The position numbers were made by a program, and so were the translations under genes. From Amia ocellicauda (lineage: Eukaryota > Chordata > Actinopteri > Amiiformes > Amiidae), in contig NC_089851.1 of the NCBI RefSeq assembly GCF_036373705.1, positions 60,559,850 through 60,623,849 of the forward strand: a stretch of DNA of 64,000 nucleotides, given 5' to 3'. Positions within the stretch are counted from its first letter, which is position 1. Every line of letters starts with the position of its first letter. The notes below the pieces were generated by a model. That model was not told where the DNA came from and made no database searches. It was given only the letters and a program-made list of their open reading frames with translations. Positions 34,927 to 46,640 of the stretch are shown here, one piece after another.

Positions 34927-36059
34927 GTCATAAACTAGTATTTTCTTAAATATAAATGAGTGCTGTATTAAACTGTTTTGTTTGACAATTTTAGAAATAA
35001 GAATCTGTCAACGCCGAGAAATATATTCTCATTCCTGTTTAATTGTTTAGTCTGAAATTGACACAAGTTAATAGACACTAGATTATAGGTGGACCTGCCT
35101 ATCCTTAATCATTGAACAGTAATCAATTAGGGAGAATTGTGGTAACAAGAAATGATAGAATCTTTCTCGGCACCCAAATATAAATGAGACTGATATATAT
35201 ATATAACGAGAAGTTATTTGACTTAAATACTAACCTGCATAGTTATTTGATGTTCGACTAACAATACTAATGAGACTCACCTTCGTCTTACTAACCGGTA
35301 TTGTAGTCAATGTATTTATAACCTTTTTTGTTTAACGATTTGTGTGTTATCATATGCCATTCCATGGTCTTTGATTTGGTCAAGGAAGTGATTTGTCTTT
35401 GATTTGTTGATCTAGAGTTGAATTTTTATTAGTTTTTCCCTTTTTGTATAATTAGTGTAGTGCTACATTTAGTCTTTGTTTTTAATAAATTTGACAATTT
35501 ATATCTTTGAAATTGGTGTCTGCGTCCAATTGTTACAGAAATTGAGTTCTACAAGATTCCAGGATCCGTGATAAGGTGATACTATACATTCACTTCTTTA
35601 ATTGAAATTTATAAGTGTACCTTACGCTACATCAAGTTAAGTAGTGGTTTCTGTTAAATGTTATCTTGTGAGATTTATTTATTTTATTTTGTATAACGAA
35701 ACAAAAATTTAGATTGTTCAGTACACAATCATTCTGCAATCATCAGGGCAGTACTGCACACTTCTGTGTTTTGCCTTTCCCATTCAAACCAGGCTGGACT
35801 AGAAGGAGAATTTAAAGACTGCCTGCAATCCACTTGTGAAAATGAGATTACCAAGGCATCAAAACCCTCAAAAAGAAGACACTGTCTAAGAATCGGGGAG
35901 AGCCATGATTCAAGCTGATCTGTACTAAAGTGTTTCCTTTTGTTCCTCAGGCTTGGGACAAAGGCAGAGCACTGGCAGAGCCTCTTCTCTCAGTTCTGCA
36001 GCAGGACGGCTAATGAAGAGGACGAAATCGCTCACAAGCTCCTGGGAGAGAAGTTTCAG

Positions 36060-37449
36060 GTCAGGGTCTGTGTTCAGGGCTTCAGAGATTCTTAAGAAGT
36101 CGCACCACACCAAATTTCCTCCAGGATGCAGAAGGTACTCAGTGTAGTTATAGATGCCTGTATCCTGGACTAATGGAATTGAAAGGCATCTTCTGATCTG
36201 GATGCTCGTAGCGTAATAAGAACTTCAAAGAGCGACTTCTTTTGTAATAATCCTGTTTCTAGTATCAATTCCTTTGCCTTTCCAATGGGAACATAACCCA
36301 CAGGAAACACTACTTTTCACAAACTGCCACTCATCTTCAAGTACTCTGAATAAAACAGCACTGCCTGAGGAGTCTAACGGTGATGTGCAGAAGGTGTGGA
36401 CGGCTGGTTGTGAATTGCTGCTTTTTTATGTCGGCTTTGTCACGGTCTCCCCTGTTTCTACCTTAGTTCACCACCAGAGGTCTCCCTCTCCCGAATACTA
36501 GTTTAGTGCTTCTCCTTTCCTTTATCCAGTCAAACCAGTCTTTCCACATTCTTCCCTACCAGGTGCACCTGTTCTGTCCTCCTCTCCTATCATTGGTCAA
36601 TCCTTCATTCACCTTGTTCAATCCCTCTCTCCTTCACAGTACTTAAACCCCTCTGTTTCCTAGATTAATCGTGAAGTCTTGCATTCTCTCCTGGATCATT
36701 TCTAAGCCTTGTTTCTTGAGTGCCTTCCTGTGTATTTTTTTGACATTTTGCTTCCTTCTCTCGTTTACCCCTGTCGGATCTCCCTACTAGCCTGTTCGCT
36801 TGATCGTTTGACCTGGACTGTCCCAGTTTATGCTCTCTCGTTTTGCCCTTATTGGATTATCTGCTTCAACTCTAAAAGCCTGCACTTGGATCCTTTCCTT
36901 TGGTCCTAGAGGACGTCACAGGCTTGCTGATATTAAGTTTGGCTTTGGGTTGACCAGATATCACCCTGCAATCAAAATTTTCCCAGACAAAAACAAGAAC
37001 AAACATCTGCACAAAAGTGGTAGGCATCCTTCAATGACTTGCAGGGTTACAAAGTGAGCCTGTGTTCCTTGTGTGGTTTCAGCACAGGCACAAACTGAAT
37101 GTACTGTGTAGCTGTGGTCCCTGGAATAATATAACCTGGACCTAACCCTAATTCTAACCTTAACCATCTCTGTAATGTTGTTTCGGGAGTAATGGCCACA
37201 GAGCAAAATCAGGTCATGCATTTTGCTTGCAGGTCAAAATCAGACCATGACAGACCTGTCTGACCTGTTTTCATTTGTAAAATGATATTACATGCAAGAT
37301 TCTATTCAATTTCTGTCCTGTGCCTGCCTTCATGCTTGCTTCCTCTGGGATCAGTTTAAGGCTAAGATGTTGAGTCTCAGGAGCTTAAGACAATGGCTGT
37401 GGTTAATGTAGGTCGGGTGTCACCTATATTTCTCTGTGTCGGGTTTTAG
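36060..37449 (+). other. Intron-like sequence of the SMYD5 copy, possible interspersed repeat
   Basis: No exon seen. A pyrimidine-rich stretch from TGTCACGG (36,438) to GGACGTCACA (36,920) looks like an interspersed repeat of a style common in fish, but I could not classify it. Confidence 0.5.
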
Positions 37450-37512
37450 GGGCAACTGACATTGTTGTGGAACCAGTTCACTACAGCACTTTACGACGAG
37501 TGTCTGAGCAAG

Positions 37513-38756
37513 GTGAGTGTGTCCTGGAAATGCCATTTAATATCGCTGGGGGTTGCATTCCAGACATAGAAGAGCCCAGTTCTTGGCAAGCATGTCTGGG
37601 AATTGAAAGTGTCTAATAATCGCATTCACTGTTGCTGTTAATGGTCTTGCAACTCAAAACTTGCAGAATCCAGCCTTGTCAGCTTTGTAAATATCTTTTC
37701 TTGTTGTTGTTACTTTAATCGTAATTCTTTAATGAGAGCATTTTATCATTTGACAGGAACTGACATACTCCAACACTCTCTTGATAAGGAGGCATTTATA
37801 ACATCTCACATTGTCAACTGCATTTCTTTATATACATTTATTTCCTTGCTATGCCTTATTAGCAAACTTATGCTTCGGCTTCTTCAGAACAAAGCTAGAA
37901 TACTCCCCTGTTCCTCAGCTAACTATGACAGAGGAATAGCCATGTTTTTAAAGCTACAATTACATACTATCCTCACAATATGGTTTAAAAATCTCTAAGA
38001 TCTCAAAATACACTTTGCTTGCTTATTTTTTAGCTTGTTCTTAAATCACTGGAGCCTGTGGCCCATAGTGGTTGTTCGCCCTCTCTGTGGAGCTTCATTT
38101 TAACTGGCAGTAGGAAACCTGAAACTCTGATTGCTTTGAAGTTCAAGTTCTCTGTCCCTGCTTTGAACATGCTCTTATATAACTGGGTTGTTACCAAAGC
38201 TTATCAACACCTCTTCTTCAAGGCACAGAATTTTGTCTCCTAGCCTTGTTCAAAGTAGACAGAATAGGATGGTGGTTGGAGCTGTGTGCTGTCCAAAATG
38301 GTTCTTCTGGGAGTGTCATGTTTAGCCAAGGCCTTTTGTTTATAAAACTATACTATACATTTCAGACCGGTCACAACTACATTATGGTTTGACCTGACCA
38401 ATGTATTACTTCTAGTCTGTACGATAGGTGTAAGAAAGTCTATACAAGAGATTTATACAAGAACCCTGCATGATTTGAAGAACATGTGAATCCAAGAACC
38501 TCACCAAAGTTTTTTCCAAGTGCCAACAACATTGCTTGTAAGTCTGTAGCCTGTTTAGGTTGTCCCTCAAATATATAGTCTTTGTTTACCCTGCCTTGTT
38601 GTGCACATTTCAGCTAAGAATCTACACACTGCATCGACAGCCAATGGCTTGAACAGAGGTCTGCTCGTTTCTTCCCCCATGGAGTCATCTCAAAGGCTGC
38701 TCAGCCTTTTGGCTTTTGCTCCCACCTCATGTTTTTTTGTGAATTCTCTTGTCTAG
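37513..38756 (+). other. Intron-like gap where SMYD5 exons are missing
   Basis: AT-rich. Read in all plus-strand frames, it shows no match to the expected middle SMYD5 exons. Confidence 0.6.
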
Positions 38757-39597
38757 CCAACCACAGCTGCCTGCCCAATGCCGAGGCCTCATTCCCTGAC
38801 AACAACTACCTGTTGCACATGACTGCCCTCTCTGATATCGCCCCTGGGGAGGTAAATCCATCAGAATAATTGTGTGTGCGCGTGTATGTGGGGCAGTTCA
38901 TAGTCTGTATATAAACAAGTATATGTCTGTGTGTGTCAATGCTTTTGTAAGGACCTGCAGGCACAGCTAGATTGATGTGCTGTTCTATAATTTCTCCTAG
39001 TATAGAAAAATAAGTTCAAAGTGTAATAATTGGGGGTTTTCAGGAAATCTCCATCAGCTACCTAGATTGCTGTCAAAGAGACTGGAGTAGGCACAGCCGC
39101 CACAAGATTCTCAGGTACATAGAGAGCCCAGAGACCGAGACTGAAGCCCCATTTACAGTGTCTGCTGCTACTTCACTGAAAGGCATTAGTGTCGAGGCAC
39201 AGTTGGACTTTGTTTTTGGAAGCACAGTAAAGTCTAACACAGTGAAGTGTTAAGGATTTCTCTCTAACCCACTGTTCTCTTTTGTTGTCAGGGAGAACTA
39301 CCTGATTGCCTGCTCCTGTCCCAAGTGTCTCTCCCAGGCTGGATGTGACCTCTGAGGAAGAGGAGGAGGAAGGCAAAGGGGAGGGCGAGACGGAGGGCGA
39401 CGACCTGGAGGATGAGATGACAGACGTGTGACGGGCGGGTCATCACACCAGCGCACACCACTGAAACGGCACCGAGTTGATGTTAGAACAGTGGAGGACA
39501 GCAGTGCCGGCAGTGGGTCGGCTCTTCGCATCCACAGAGCACACACGGGCTCGCTCCACCTGCCTCATCCCTGACTGTCCTCTACAGCCTCTCACCG

Positions 39598-39603
39598 AAT
39601 AAA
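39598..39603 (+). promoter_or_regulatory. Poly(A) signal AATAAA after the SMYD5 copy
   Basis: Canonical AATAAA about 165 bases after the TGA stop, in the right place to end the SMYD5-like transcript. Confidence 0.7.
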
Positions 39604-39762
39604 ACATTCATTAAAACTAGAACACATTTCACATCAGATTTTTTTTTTTAACTGTCGAATTTCTGTCCCTGTTATGTTTCTGCATATGAGATTCCAAAGA
39701 AAGAAGACCACTTTTTAAATGGATTTAAAATAAATAACACTCATTCATGGCATTTATTATTA

Positions 39763-39815
<53 letters not shown>

Positions 39816-40727
39816 GTATTAACTTTCCACTCCTGGTGCTTTCAGGAAGTGTTCTTCAGTGGGCATGACACAAGTTAGAAATGATGCATTTCTCAAAAAT
39901 GTTTGTCTACCTACCTTTGACTTCAGTTACAACTTGAATGCATGACATGAAAATTTATCCTGCAAGTTGTATGCCAATAGTTTTTTTTTATTATTTTTTC
40001 TTTATAGATTCTAGGTAAGTCAAGTGCTCTTGTCCCAAACAAAGTCCAGTCTATTAACATCTTATCAAGACTTACTTGCAGAGCATTTTCTATTAGACTG
40101 CTATTGTGTAAGCTAACCAGAATAATTCCTAAACTCCCTGTTACATTTCAGTCCAGTACTATATGCAGATTGTTTAACAAATGTCTTGGCACTGTGTTCA
40201 ACTTAATGACTATTAGATCTGTCTATCATTTCAATAGTTACAGGCAATAACTAAATAGCTGTTACTTTAAGAGACTGGGACCATTCACAGTGTAAATATG
40301 CCAGCTGTTCATAGGACTGCCTGCAGTATCTATCATTGCCAGTAACTCTTGACATAAAACAATTACTGTTTTACAAGTTGCATCCTCACAAGCTGAGAGT
40401 TATGTAGTGCAGCAGTATGAATAGCACAGATGTCATATTTACTGGGGATATGAAGGCAGCTTTGTTTTCCCGACACTAGGTGGCATTGCTGTAAAAGAGC
40501 GATCGACTTGCAGAGCTTCCGTAGTGTTCTTAGTTTTTTTTTTTTTAACTCCAAAGATCAGTAACAGTATGGAAATGCACATATGGTATATTTATACTTT
40601 TAAGACAGATCAATAACCCTTCCTAAAGGAGAATGACTGTTCACTCTCCCCTTTCCCAGAGAGATCTACCACTTTCTAAACACAAGGAATGGCCTGTAAT
40701 ATTTACTCTTACTGCTTAATATATATA
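39604..40727. other. AT-rich intergenic sequence
   Basis: Contains an (ATT)n microsatellite and T-runs. No gene seen. Confidence 0.6.
39753..39815. repeat. (ATT)n/(AAT)n microsatellite
   Basis: TAATAATAAT units pass into about 16 ATT units, so the two halves are mutually inverted and could form a hairpin. Confidence 0.95.
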
Positions 40728-41948
40728 CACTCACGTAAAGGATTATTAGGAACACCTGTTCAATTTCTCATTAATGCAATTATCTAACCAACCAATCACA
40801 TGGCAGTTGCTTCAATGCATTTAGGGGTGTGGTCCTGGTCAAGACAATCTCCTGAACTCCAAACTGAATGTCTGAATGGGAAAGAAAGGTGATTTAAGCA
40901 ATTTTGAGCGTGGCATGGTTGTTGGTGCCAGACAGGCTGGTCTGAGTATTTCACAATCTGCTCAGTTACTGGGATTTTCACGTACAACCATTTCTAGGGT
41001 TTACAAAGAATGGTGTGAAAAGGGAAAAACATCCAGTATGCGGCAGTCCTGTGGGCGAAAGTGCCTTGTTGATGCTAGAGGTCAGAGGAGAATGGGCCGA
41101 CTGATTCAAGCTGATAGAAGAGCAACTTTGACTGAAATAACCACTCGTTACAACCGAGGTATGCAGCAAAGCATCTGTGAAGCCACAACACGTACAACCT
41201 TGAGGCGGATGGGCTACAACAGCAGAAGATCCCACCGGGTACCACTCATCTCCACTACAAATAGGAGAAAGAGGCTACAATTTGCACAAGCTCACCAAAA
41301 TTGGACAGTTGAAGACTGGAAAAATGTTGCCTGGTCTGATGAGTCTCGATTTCTGTTGAGACATTCAGATGGTAGAGTCAGAATTTGGCGTAAACAGAAT
41401 GAGAACATGGATCCATCATGCCTTGTTACCACTGTGCAGGCTGGTGGTGGTGGTGTAATGGTGTGGGGGATGTTTTCTTGGCACACTTTAGGCCCCTTAG
41501 TGCCAATTGGGCATCGTTTAAATGCCACGGCCTACCTGAGCATTGTTTCTGACCATGTCCATCCCTTTATGACCACCATGTACCCATCCTCTGATGGCTA
41601 CTTCCAGCAGGATAATGCACCATGTCACAAAGGTCGAATCATTTCAAATTGGTTTCTTGAACATGACAATGAGTTCACTGTACTAAACTGGCCCCCACAG
41701 TCACCAGATCTCAACCCAATAGAGCATCTTTGGGATGTGGTGGAACAGGAGCTTCGTGCCCTGGATGTGCATCCCACAAATCTGCATCAACTGCAAGATG
41801 CTATCCTATCAATATGGGCCAACATTTCTAAAGAATGCTTTCAGCACCTTGTTGAATCAATGCCACATAGAATTAAGGCAGTTCTGAAGGCGAAAGGGGG
41901 TCAAACACAGTATTAGTATGGTGTTCCTAATAATCCTTTAGGTGAGTG
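40728..41948 (+). mobile_element. Tc1/mariner DD36E transposon, copy 2
   Basis: Same 1,221-bp length as copy 1. TIRs at 40,728-40,756 and 41,920-41,948; the left one has one mismatch (CACTCACG). Flanked by TA in a TATATATA context on both sides. Confidence 0.96.
40876..41916 (+). CDS. Tc1/mariner transposase (DD36E type), intact
   Basis: 346 residues, aligning without gaps to the copy 1 protein with about 17 replacements by eye (about 95% identity). It keeps D155 (WSDESRF), D246 (QQDNAPCHK) and E283 (PIEHLW), the helix-turn-helix region and the glycine-rich stretch. Changes are scattered (for example CHF to SNF at residues 8-10 and QYA to QDA near the end), as expected for two copies derived separately from an active source. 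It could still encode an active enzyme; this is inferred from integrity only. Confidence 0.95.
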   Translation: MGKKGDLSNFERGMVVGARQAGLSISQSAQLLGFSRTTISRVYKEWCEKGKTSSMRQSCGRKCLVDARGQRRMGRLIQADRRATLTEITTRYNRGMQQSICEATTRTTLRRMGYNSRRSHRVPLISTTNRRKRLQFAQAHQNWTVEDWKNVAWSDESRFLLRHSDGRVRIWRKQNENMDPSCLVTTVQAGGGGVMVWGMFSWHTLGPLVPIGHRLNATAYLSIVSDHVHPFMTTMYPSSDGYFQQDNAPCHKGRIISNWFLEHDNEFTVLNWPPQSPDLNPIEHLWDVVEQELRALDVHPTNLHQLQDAILSIWANISKECFQHLVESMPHRIKAVLKAKGGQTQY

Positions 41949-41950
41949 TA

Positions 41951-44162
41951 TATACACACTTTTTTTCTTATTAAGATGCCAGCTACCATTTTCCTAAATG
42001 GGATGTATAATCAAAGACCTATAACCAGACAGGTCATTCAAATACCCTTCATTCTTCCTCAGAGTGCATGCATGTCATTCAACCCAAATCAGAAACATCC
42101 ATTCCTCGTAGGATAACGGTAGTTTGTGATCCTCGCGTGGCAGTCCTCGCTTCGTATGTTGGGAATGTTTCCACTCGCATGCAGACACAAGTGCGGAGTT
42201 AAATAAGTACACCATACTGTTTCGCACTTGCAAAATTAGTGTTCCCCTGTAATTAGATTGCATGGTGGATAGTGAGTACCAGTATTTTTAAGCCTGAATT
42301 AATAAGTTCTAAACAGGTAATATTTTGACAGTGATTCTAGGTGTTACACAGTTAAAGATTTAAAAACTACCAGGCTGACTCTCCTGACAGTTTGTCCTGT
42401 TATGTATGTGTGGAATATGGTAAGGATATGAAATCTAATTATCACAAACTTATGGTCCTATCACACATAGATTCAACTGGATGTGTTTTGCTTGTAATGT
42501 TTGCCTAATGGTGGGTTCTCTGGGGAACCCAGACTTGTGGCTGCGTTGTAGTTGTGCATGTCGAATAGGTACAAGATACAGAGTGTTTTCAGCTCTTTGG
42601 TCTTAAAATGTCCTGTAAAATAGCCACTTTGGTACCACAATCCTCTGTGGAGTCTTGATCTGAATCTTGAGGGAAATTCAGTCACCCGAATCCTTAATCC
42701 AAGTTTTAAAAGACTTTATTGATTAATAAACTATCATGAGGGTGTGCGTTTTCATATTACATACAGGTTAGCAGGGGCAATGTTCCAAGTGATTCTTTTG
42801 TAAATCAGTTAGGTTCCAAAATGTTTGAGCAATAGCCCACTAATGTCATTTGGTAATCTCCAATAAAATATCACTGGATTAAGTTGTCTGAGGCCTGTCT
42901 TTCTGTTTCCCTCTGACCAATCACTCACTCACTCGCTCGCTGAAGACCTGGCTTAACCAACGGCAGAGTGTCTGGAGATAAATCCTGATGGAGAACGCTA
43001 GAATATCATTTAGTTGTCACCAGGGGCAGATAGACAGATGTCCCTCCCCAACAGGCACTCAAGTTATAGCTTTTCTATAGTGAGAAAAACAAAGCAAAAT
43101 TACTTTTCAGACTTGTGCTGGTATGTAGCCTATAGTATTGATTTTGTTTGTAGCTCTTAAACATATGCACATAACTATAAGGCACCTCGACAGACTGATA
43201 ATGACACGCATCACTTCAATCCTTCAGTATTCCTCCCAGCAATAAACAAAGACAATATATATTGAATGGATATTCAAGAACTTAAATCCACCTTAAACTA
43301 TTACGTAAACACCTCCAGTCCAGGAAAATGTATTTCTTCCCATTCTATAGGGCAGGATCGCAACCTTCGATTTAAGAAGAGCAGTATCTGTATAGATAGG
43401 ATTTGAAGCACATAACAGACACACACGTACAGATGCATAAATACAGATCTGTGTAAGTACATATGTATGTGTTATATTTCCGTTTCTACAGAAAACAAAC
43501 ATCTGAAGAGTTAAACATACTTTCAGGGAAGAGAAGATCTCAATTCCTCAATCTTATGCCAGCAAGACTGAAGAGACACTCATTAATACTTATATATTAT
43601 ATGGGCTATTCAGTTGATTTATGAACAATAAGCTATTCTGGATTCATATTAATTTGGGGCTCTTAGTGGTCATCTTTTATCTGATCAACAACATATGTTG
43701 AATAGAATATCTTCCATATTCATTGGAAGTAAAAGAAAAAATGAAGTATAGTTCCTGTGGTATGCTCTAAGAATTGATGTCAATTTGTGACCAGTATTTA
43801 GAGGAGGTACGCACGCCCAAGGGCTCTCTGGCCCGCAGAGAGTTGACGGTTGGCCCAAAAGTGAATCTGGGTTAAACTGGCACAACAGTAAAATGTCCAT
43901 GTTGGGCACCCTGTTGGCCTGGGACAGCCAGAGTTCACTTTACGCCACCACCATGGCCACCAATGAGCCGAAGCACGGGAGCTCGACCACAAGGTCTGTT
44001 GTGAGATGGTCCAGGAGGGTGTGGGTCACAAGGTGGGCGCAAATATGCCAGGAGGCAGGGTCCTCAGGATGTGCATGATGTGTGCTTTATAGCTCACAGA
44101 TCTGGAGAGGAGTATCCACAATTGTGATTTGCAAAACAGAGATTGAGTTACTGTATGTCACA
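41951..44162. other. Intergenic sequence with no recognised gene
   Basis: Mostly AT-rich. A GC-richer patch at about 43,800-44,075 has open frames on both strands (minus-strand LLDHLTTDLVVELPCFGSLV), which may be a decayed exon, but I cannot name a family. Confidence 0.5.
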
Positions 44163-44166
44163 GTAG
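44163..44166. repeat. Target-site duplication GTAG, left
   Basis: GTAG immediately outside the left LTR, matched by GTAG at 61,290-61,293 outside the right LTR. Confidence 0.85.
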
Positions 44167-44565
44167 TGTGGAAGAACAATCATCTTCAATCAGGTTGGAA
44201 CGTTAGTTGCAATGCCTTTAATACACGCAGCGTGGAGAGGAACAGTGAATCAAGAAGATCCCAAAGTCGCTCTGCCTTCATTTTAACAGTCAGAGCTTTT
44301 ATACACAAACATCAAAGAGCTGGTTAAAAAGTTAGCTAAGCAGAATATATATCATTATAGGACAGAGTTCATAGGTCAACACATGGATTAGGGAGCAGGC
44401 ACTTAAATCATACTGTTTGACATTGTCTCCAAGATTCTCACTGTAAATAACAAACAGAAATCAAGCTACCTTCTGGCCTGACCTTCTAGCTTGACCTTAT
44501 CTTTCTTAAGTATACAAGAGAGATAAACAGGTATTAGAGAAAGAATTTCTAACTTTCCTTCCACA
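44167..44565 (-). repeat. 3' LTR of the retroviral fossil
   Basis: 399 bp, TGTGGAAG...CTTCCACA. It is adjacent on the inner side to a purine-rich tract (minus strand AAAATGGGGGGAG), which is the expected polypurine tract. Partner at 60,861. Confidence 0.9.
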
Positions 44566-44590
44566 CTCCCCCCATTTTGTCCTATGATGA
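44566..44590 (-). promoter_or_regulatory. Polypurine tract of the retroviral fossil
   Basis: Minus-strand purine run ending directly at the LTR edge, the usual primer for plus-strand DNA synthesis. Confidence 0.7.
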
Positions 44591-44638
44591 GACCCTGGAG
44601 TTGTAAACCTTAACCTCAGGGGGAATAGTGGACATCAT

Positions 44639-45142
44639 TCAGTGTAATAAGGTTATATTCATAAGATCCATTATATCACTGTGTTCTTGCAGCATTTCCA
44701 CATACATTATTTTAGCAGACTCCTTTATTTCAACAGGAGTATGGCTTTTCTGCATTTCTCTAGCAGTGCAAGCACAGCAACACTTGATCAGTCCAAAACA
44801 AATATAGAGAAGAATGAGTATGCCAAGGATAAAAAGCAGACTTTGGGCTATGATAGCACCAATACTTCCGAGGGAGCCACTTATCCAGCTCCCAAGAGAC
44901 CACTCCGAGGTCTGGTGGATTTTAGTTACATCTTTACAAATGTGATCCGTAAGATCATGAATGTGTTCAGTAAACTTAGTAAAGGCAGATGCATTAACAG
45001 TATTGTAAATACTCATATCTATTCTATAATGTTTCCATATAGCACAGTTATCTTCCACAGTCAAGGGAACTGGGATCATGGGAATGCCTCCCTCAGTGTT
45101 ATGGGGCACATGTGAACACACCCAGCACCTTGACAGATTCAA
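44639..45142 (-). pseudogene. Retroviral envelope fossil, transmembrane part
   Basis: Open frame of 167 codons next to the 3' LTR. It has a cysteine-rich start (CWVCSHVPHNTEGGIPMIPV), a region resembling the ectodomain of retroviral transmembrane subunits, a strong membrane segment (AQSLLFILGILILLYICFGL) followed by a cysteine cluster, and a short cytoplasmic tail. Position and topology fit a fish ERV env. Only part of a full-length envelope is recognisable. Treated as a fossil. Confidence 0.75.
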
Positions 45143-45718
45143 GTCTTTTGTAAACTGATAAGACAGTTGGAGGTAGGCGTTTCCTCTGGTCAGGTAGCTG
45201 TCTCGTCGCTGTCAAATCCTCAGTTGTATTTTATCAGTGTATATGTTATTGTTTGTGGTGTCGATATGCAAAAGGGGAGAGGTTACTAGCACATCACCTG
45301 GTATTTGTGGACTCATGCGTCCTGCCGCTCCTTTTGGGCCACTGCTCTGGCCATGTGCCGTTAGCTGGAGGGTGATGCTGATGTCAGCTTCTTCTGGACG
45401 GGTTTCCTCAGTCAGTGATGATCCTGTCAACTTGGAGGTGAAGGCGCCCTTTTCCAAGGCTGCTATGGCGCAGATGATGGTCCCGCAGGCGATGAGGAAG
45501 AGGATCCAGGCGAAGGCATTATCCCTCTGTTCTCCACCAGGGTTGTGCTGATCACCTCGATTGGCAAGTTTGCAGTGGGAGGAGTGGATCCATGTCGTCT
45601 TTCCTTGGCACTTCACAGCTGTGTGGGTGGTCAGGAGCACCTGGTAGGGCCCTGTCCACCTGGGCTGTTGGGAGGACTTTCTCTTTTGTGCTTTAATATA
45701 CACATAGTCACCTTGCAC
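45143..45718 (-). pseudogene. Retroviral integrase C-terminus and envelope start, fossil
   Basis: The first part shows the integrase C-terminal GPY-type fold seen in gammaretrovirus-like elements (GDYVYIKAQKR, RWTGPYQVLL, TWIHSSHCK). It is followed by a hydrophobic segment (FAWILFLIACGTIICAIAAL) that could be the envelope signal peptide; pol and env frames commonly overlap here. Fossil, not functional as seen. Confidence 0.75.
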
Positions 45719-46640
45719 CTTGCACCTTGCAATCCTGCTGGGATGGTTCAGTCTGGGCGGCTTTCACCTGTGAATGGACAGCTTCGAATGCACGTGTTAG
45801 TCCCATACAAAAAGACAACATAGCATCATCCATCAAGTGAATGTCCATTTCCCTTACAGACAATGGAGGAGTGATGGAGAGTCTCATAAGTCATCCCATA
45901 ATAATCTCACACGGAGAAAGGCCCTGTTTTTTTCAATTTGCTGACGATCTCATTGTCATTAGGACTATAGGAAGGGCATCTGGACATTTGAGTCCTGTTT
46001 GTTTGCATATTTTAACCAGCTTATTCTTTAACATTCCATTTTGTTTCTCCACTGCTCCAGCTGACTGAGCCTGATGGGGCAGTGAAAATGTTGTTTACCT
46101 CGCAGGGCTTTGCATAGTTCCTGCACTATCGTCCCAGTGAAGTGAGTGTTCCTATCGCTGGAAATTTCCCTGGAATGCGAAATCTACATATAACATCCCT
46201 TAACAGTATTTTTGCTACTGTTACTACTTCAGCCTTCCTATGGGATAGGCTTCAACCCATTTAGAACACCTATACATTATTACAAGTATATATTCATATC
46301 CACAACATTTAAGCTTTTGAACACAATCTATTTGCATATTGCAGGATTATGAGCTTGATAAATGTGGCAAGTTCTACAATATTGCTAAGCTGTTACTATA
46401 AAACCTGGGGCAAACCAATTTAAAAGACTGATGCACACATCCCCCCTTTGCCTGTGTGGCCAACACCATGCGCCAGATGGGCAAACCAGGGAAAGAGTGC
46501 CTGTGAGGCAACCAATGAATTAGTAAACGTTTGAGCTCTCTTATGGAAGGTGCAGTGGCCAGTTGCAATTTCCTGGAGCTTTTACAGTGCATCTCAAATT
46601 ATATTTCATCCAGCCCAAGGTCATAAAAGTCAAACCCTAG
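45719..46640 (-). pseudogene. Retroviral integrase core and zinc-binding fossil
   Basis: Minus-strand frames show a CRTCHI-type zinc-binding remnant and an integrase-core motif SKWVEAYP. Downstream is a stretch resembling the catalytic-glutamate region (a VEKQNG-type motif). Similarity to pol ends at about 46,640, which is the left junction with the foreign segment. Several breaks. Confidence 0.7.

Larger units (their letters stand above)
32809..35537 (+). mobile_element. Possible solo LTR fossil interrupted by a Tc1 element
   Basis: Candidate only. It starts TGTC and ends TACA, with GAAA on both outer sides (32,805-32,808 and 35,538-35,541) as a 4-bp target duplication. Inside are CCAAT motifs (near 32,955 and 33,006), a TATAAAG-type motif split by the Tc1 insertion, and an AATAAA near the right end (35,484), the usual LTR order. 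About 1.5 kb without the Tc1. No second LTR or internal retroviral genes were seen beside it. The family is unknown; the short duplication could be chance. Confidence 0.35.
35951..39431 (+). pseudogene. smyd5: SMYD5-like gene, partial and decayed
   Basis: Five exon-like pieces match the C-terminal half of SMYD5, a SET/MYND-family protein methyltransferase. They are 35,951-36,059 ([20 protein letters not shown]), 37,450-37,512 (GQLTLLWNQFTTALYDECLS), 38,757-38,851 ([20 protein letters not shown], with the SET-domain NHSC motif), 39,044-39,114 ([20 protein letters not shown]) and 39,292-39,431 (ENYLIACSCPKCLSQ, then an acidic tail ending DLEDEMTDV). Most have plausible AG/GT splice borders. The exons expected between the second and third pieces (the WFTP...GFRSLF and GSGLF parts in vertebrate SMYD5) were not found in the 1.2 kb gap, and no upstream exons were seen back to 31.7 kb. 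The last exon needs a frame change between CLSQAG and the acidic tail. It is best read as a decaying paralogue, though the terminal exons are well kept. Family matches are from memory. Confidence 0.82.

Noticed and set aside
36438-36920. DNA transposon with TGTCACGG...GGACGTCACA ends
   Set aside because: The ends are not a true inverted repeat and no target duplication was seen; kept only as a possible interspersed repeat.
43685-44078. Possible receptor-like gene on the minus strand
   Set aside because: A GC-richer patch with protein-like stretches such as DHLTTDLVVELPCFGSLVAM, but no family could be named and the frames are short; left as unassigned.
44681-45115. 144-codon plus-strand frame opposite the envelope fossil
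   Set aside because: Shadow of the minus-strand env frame.
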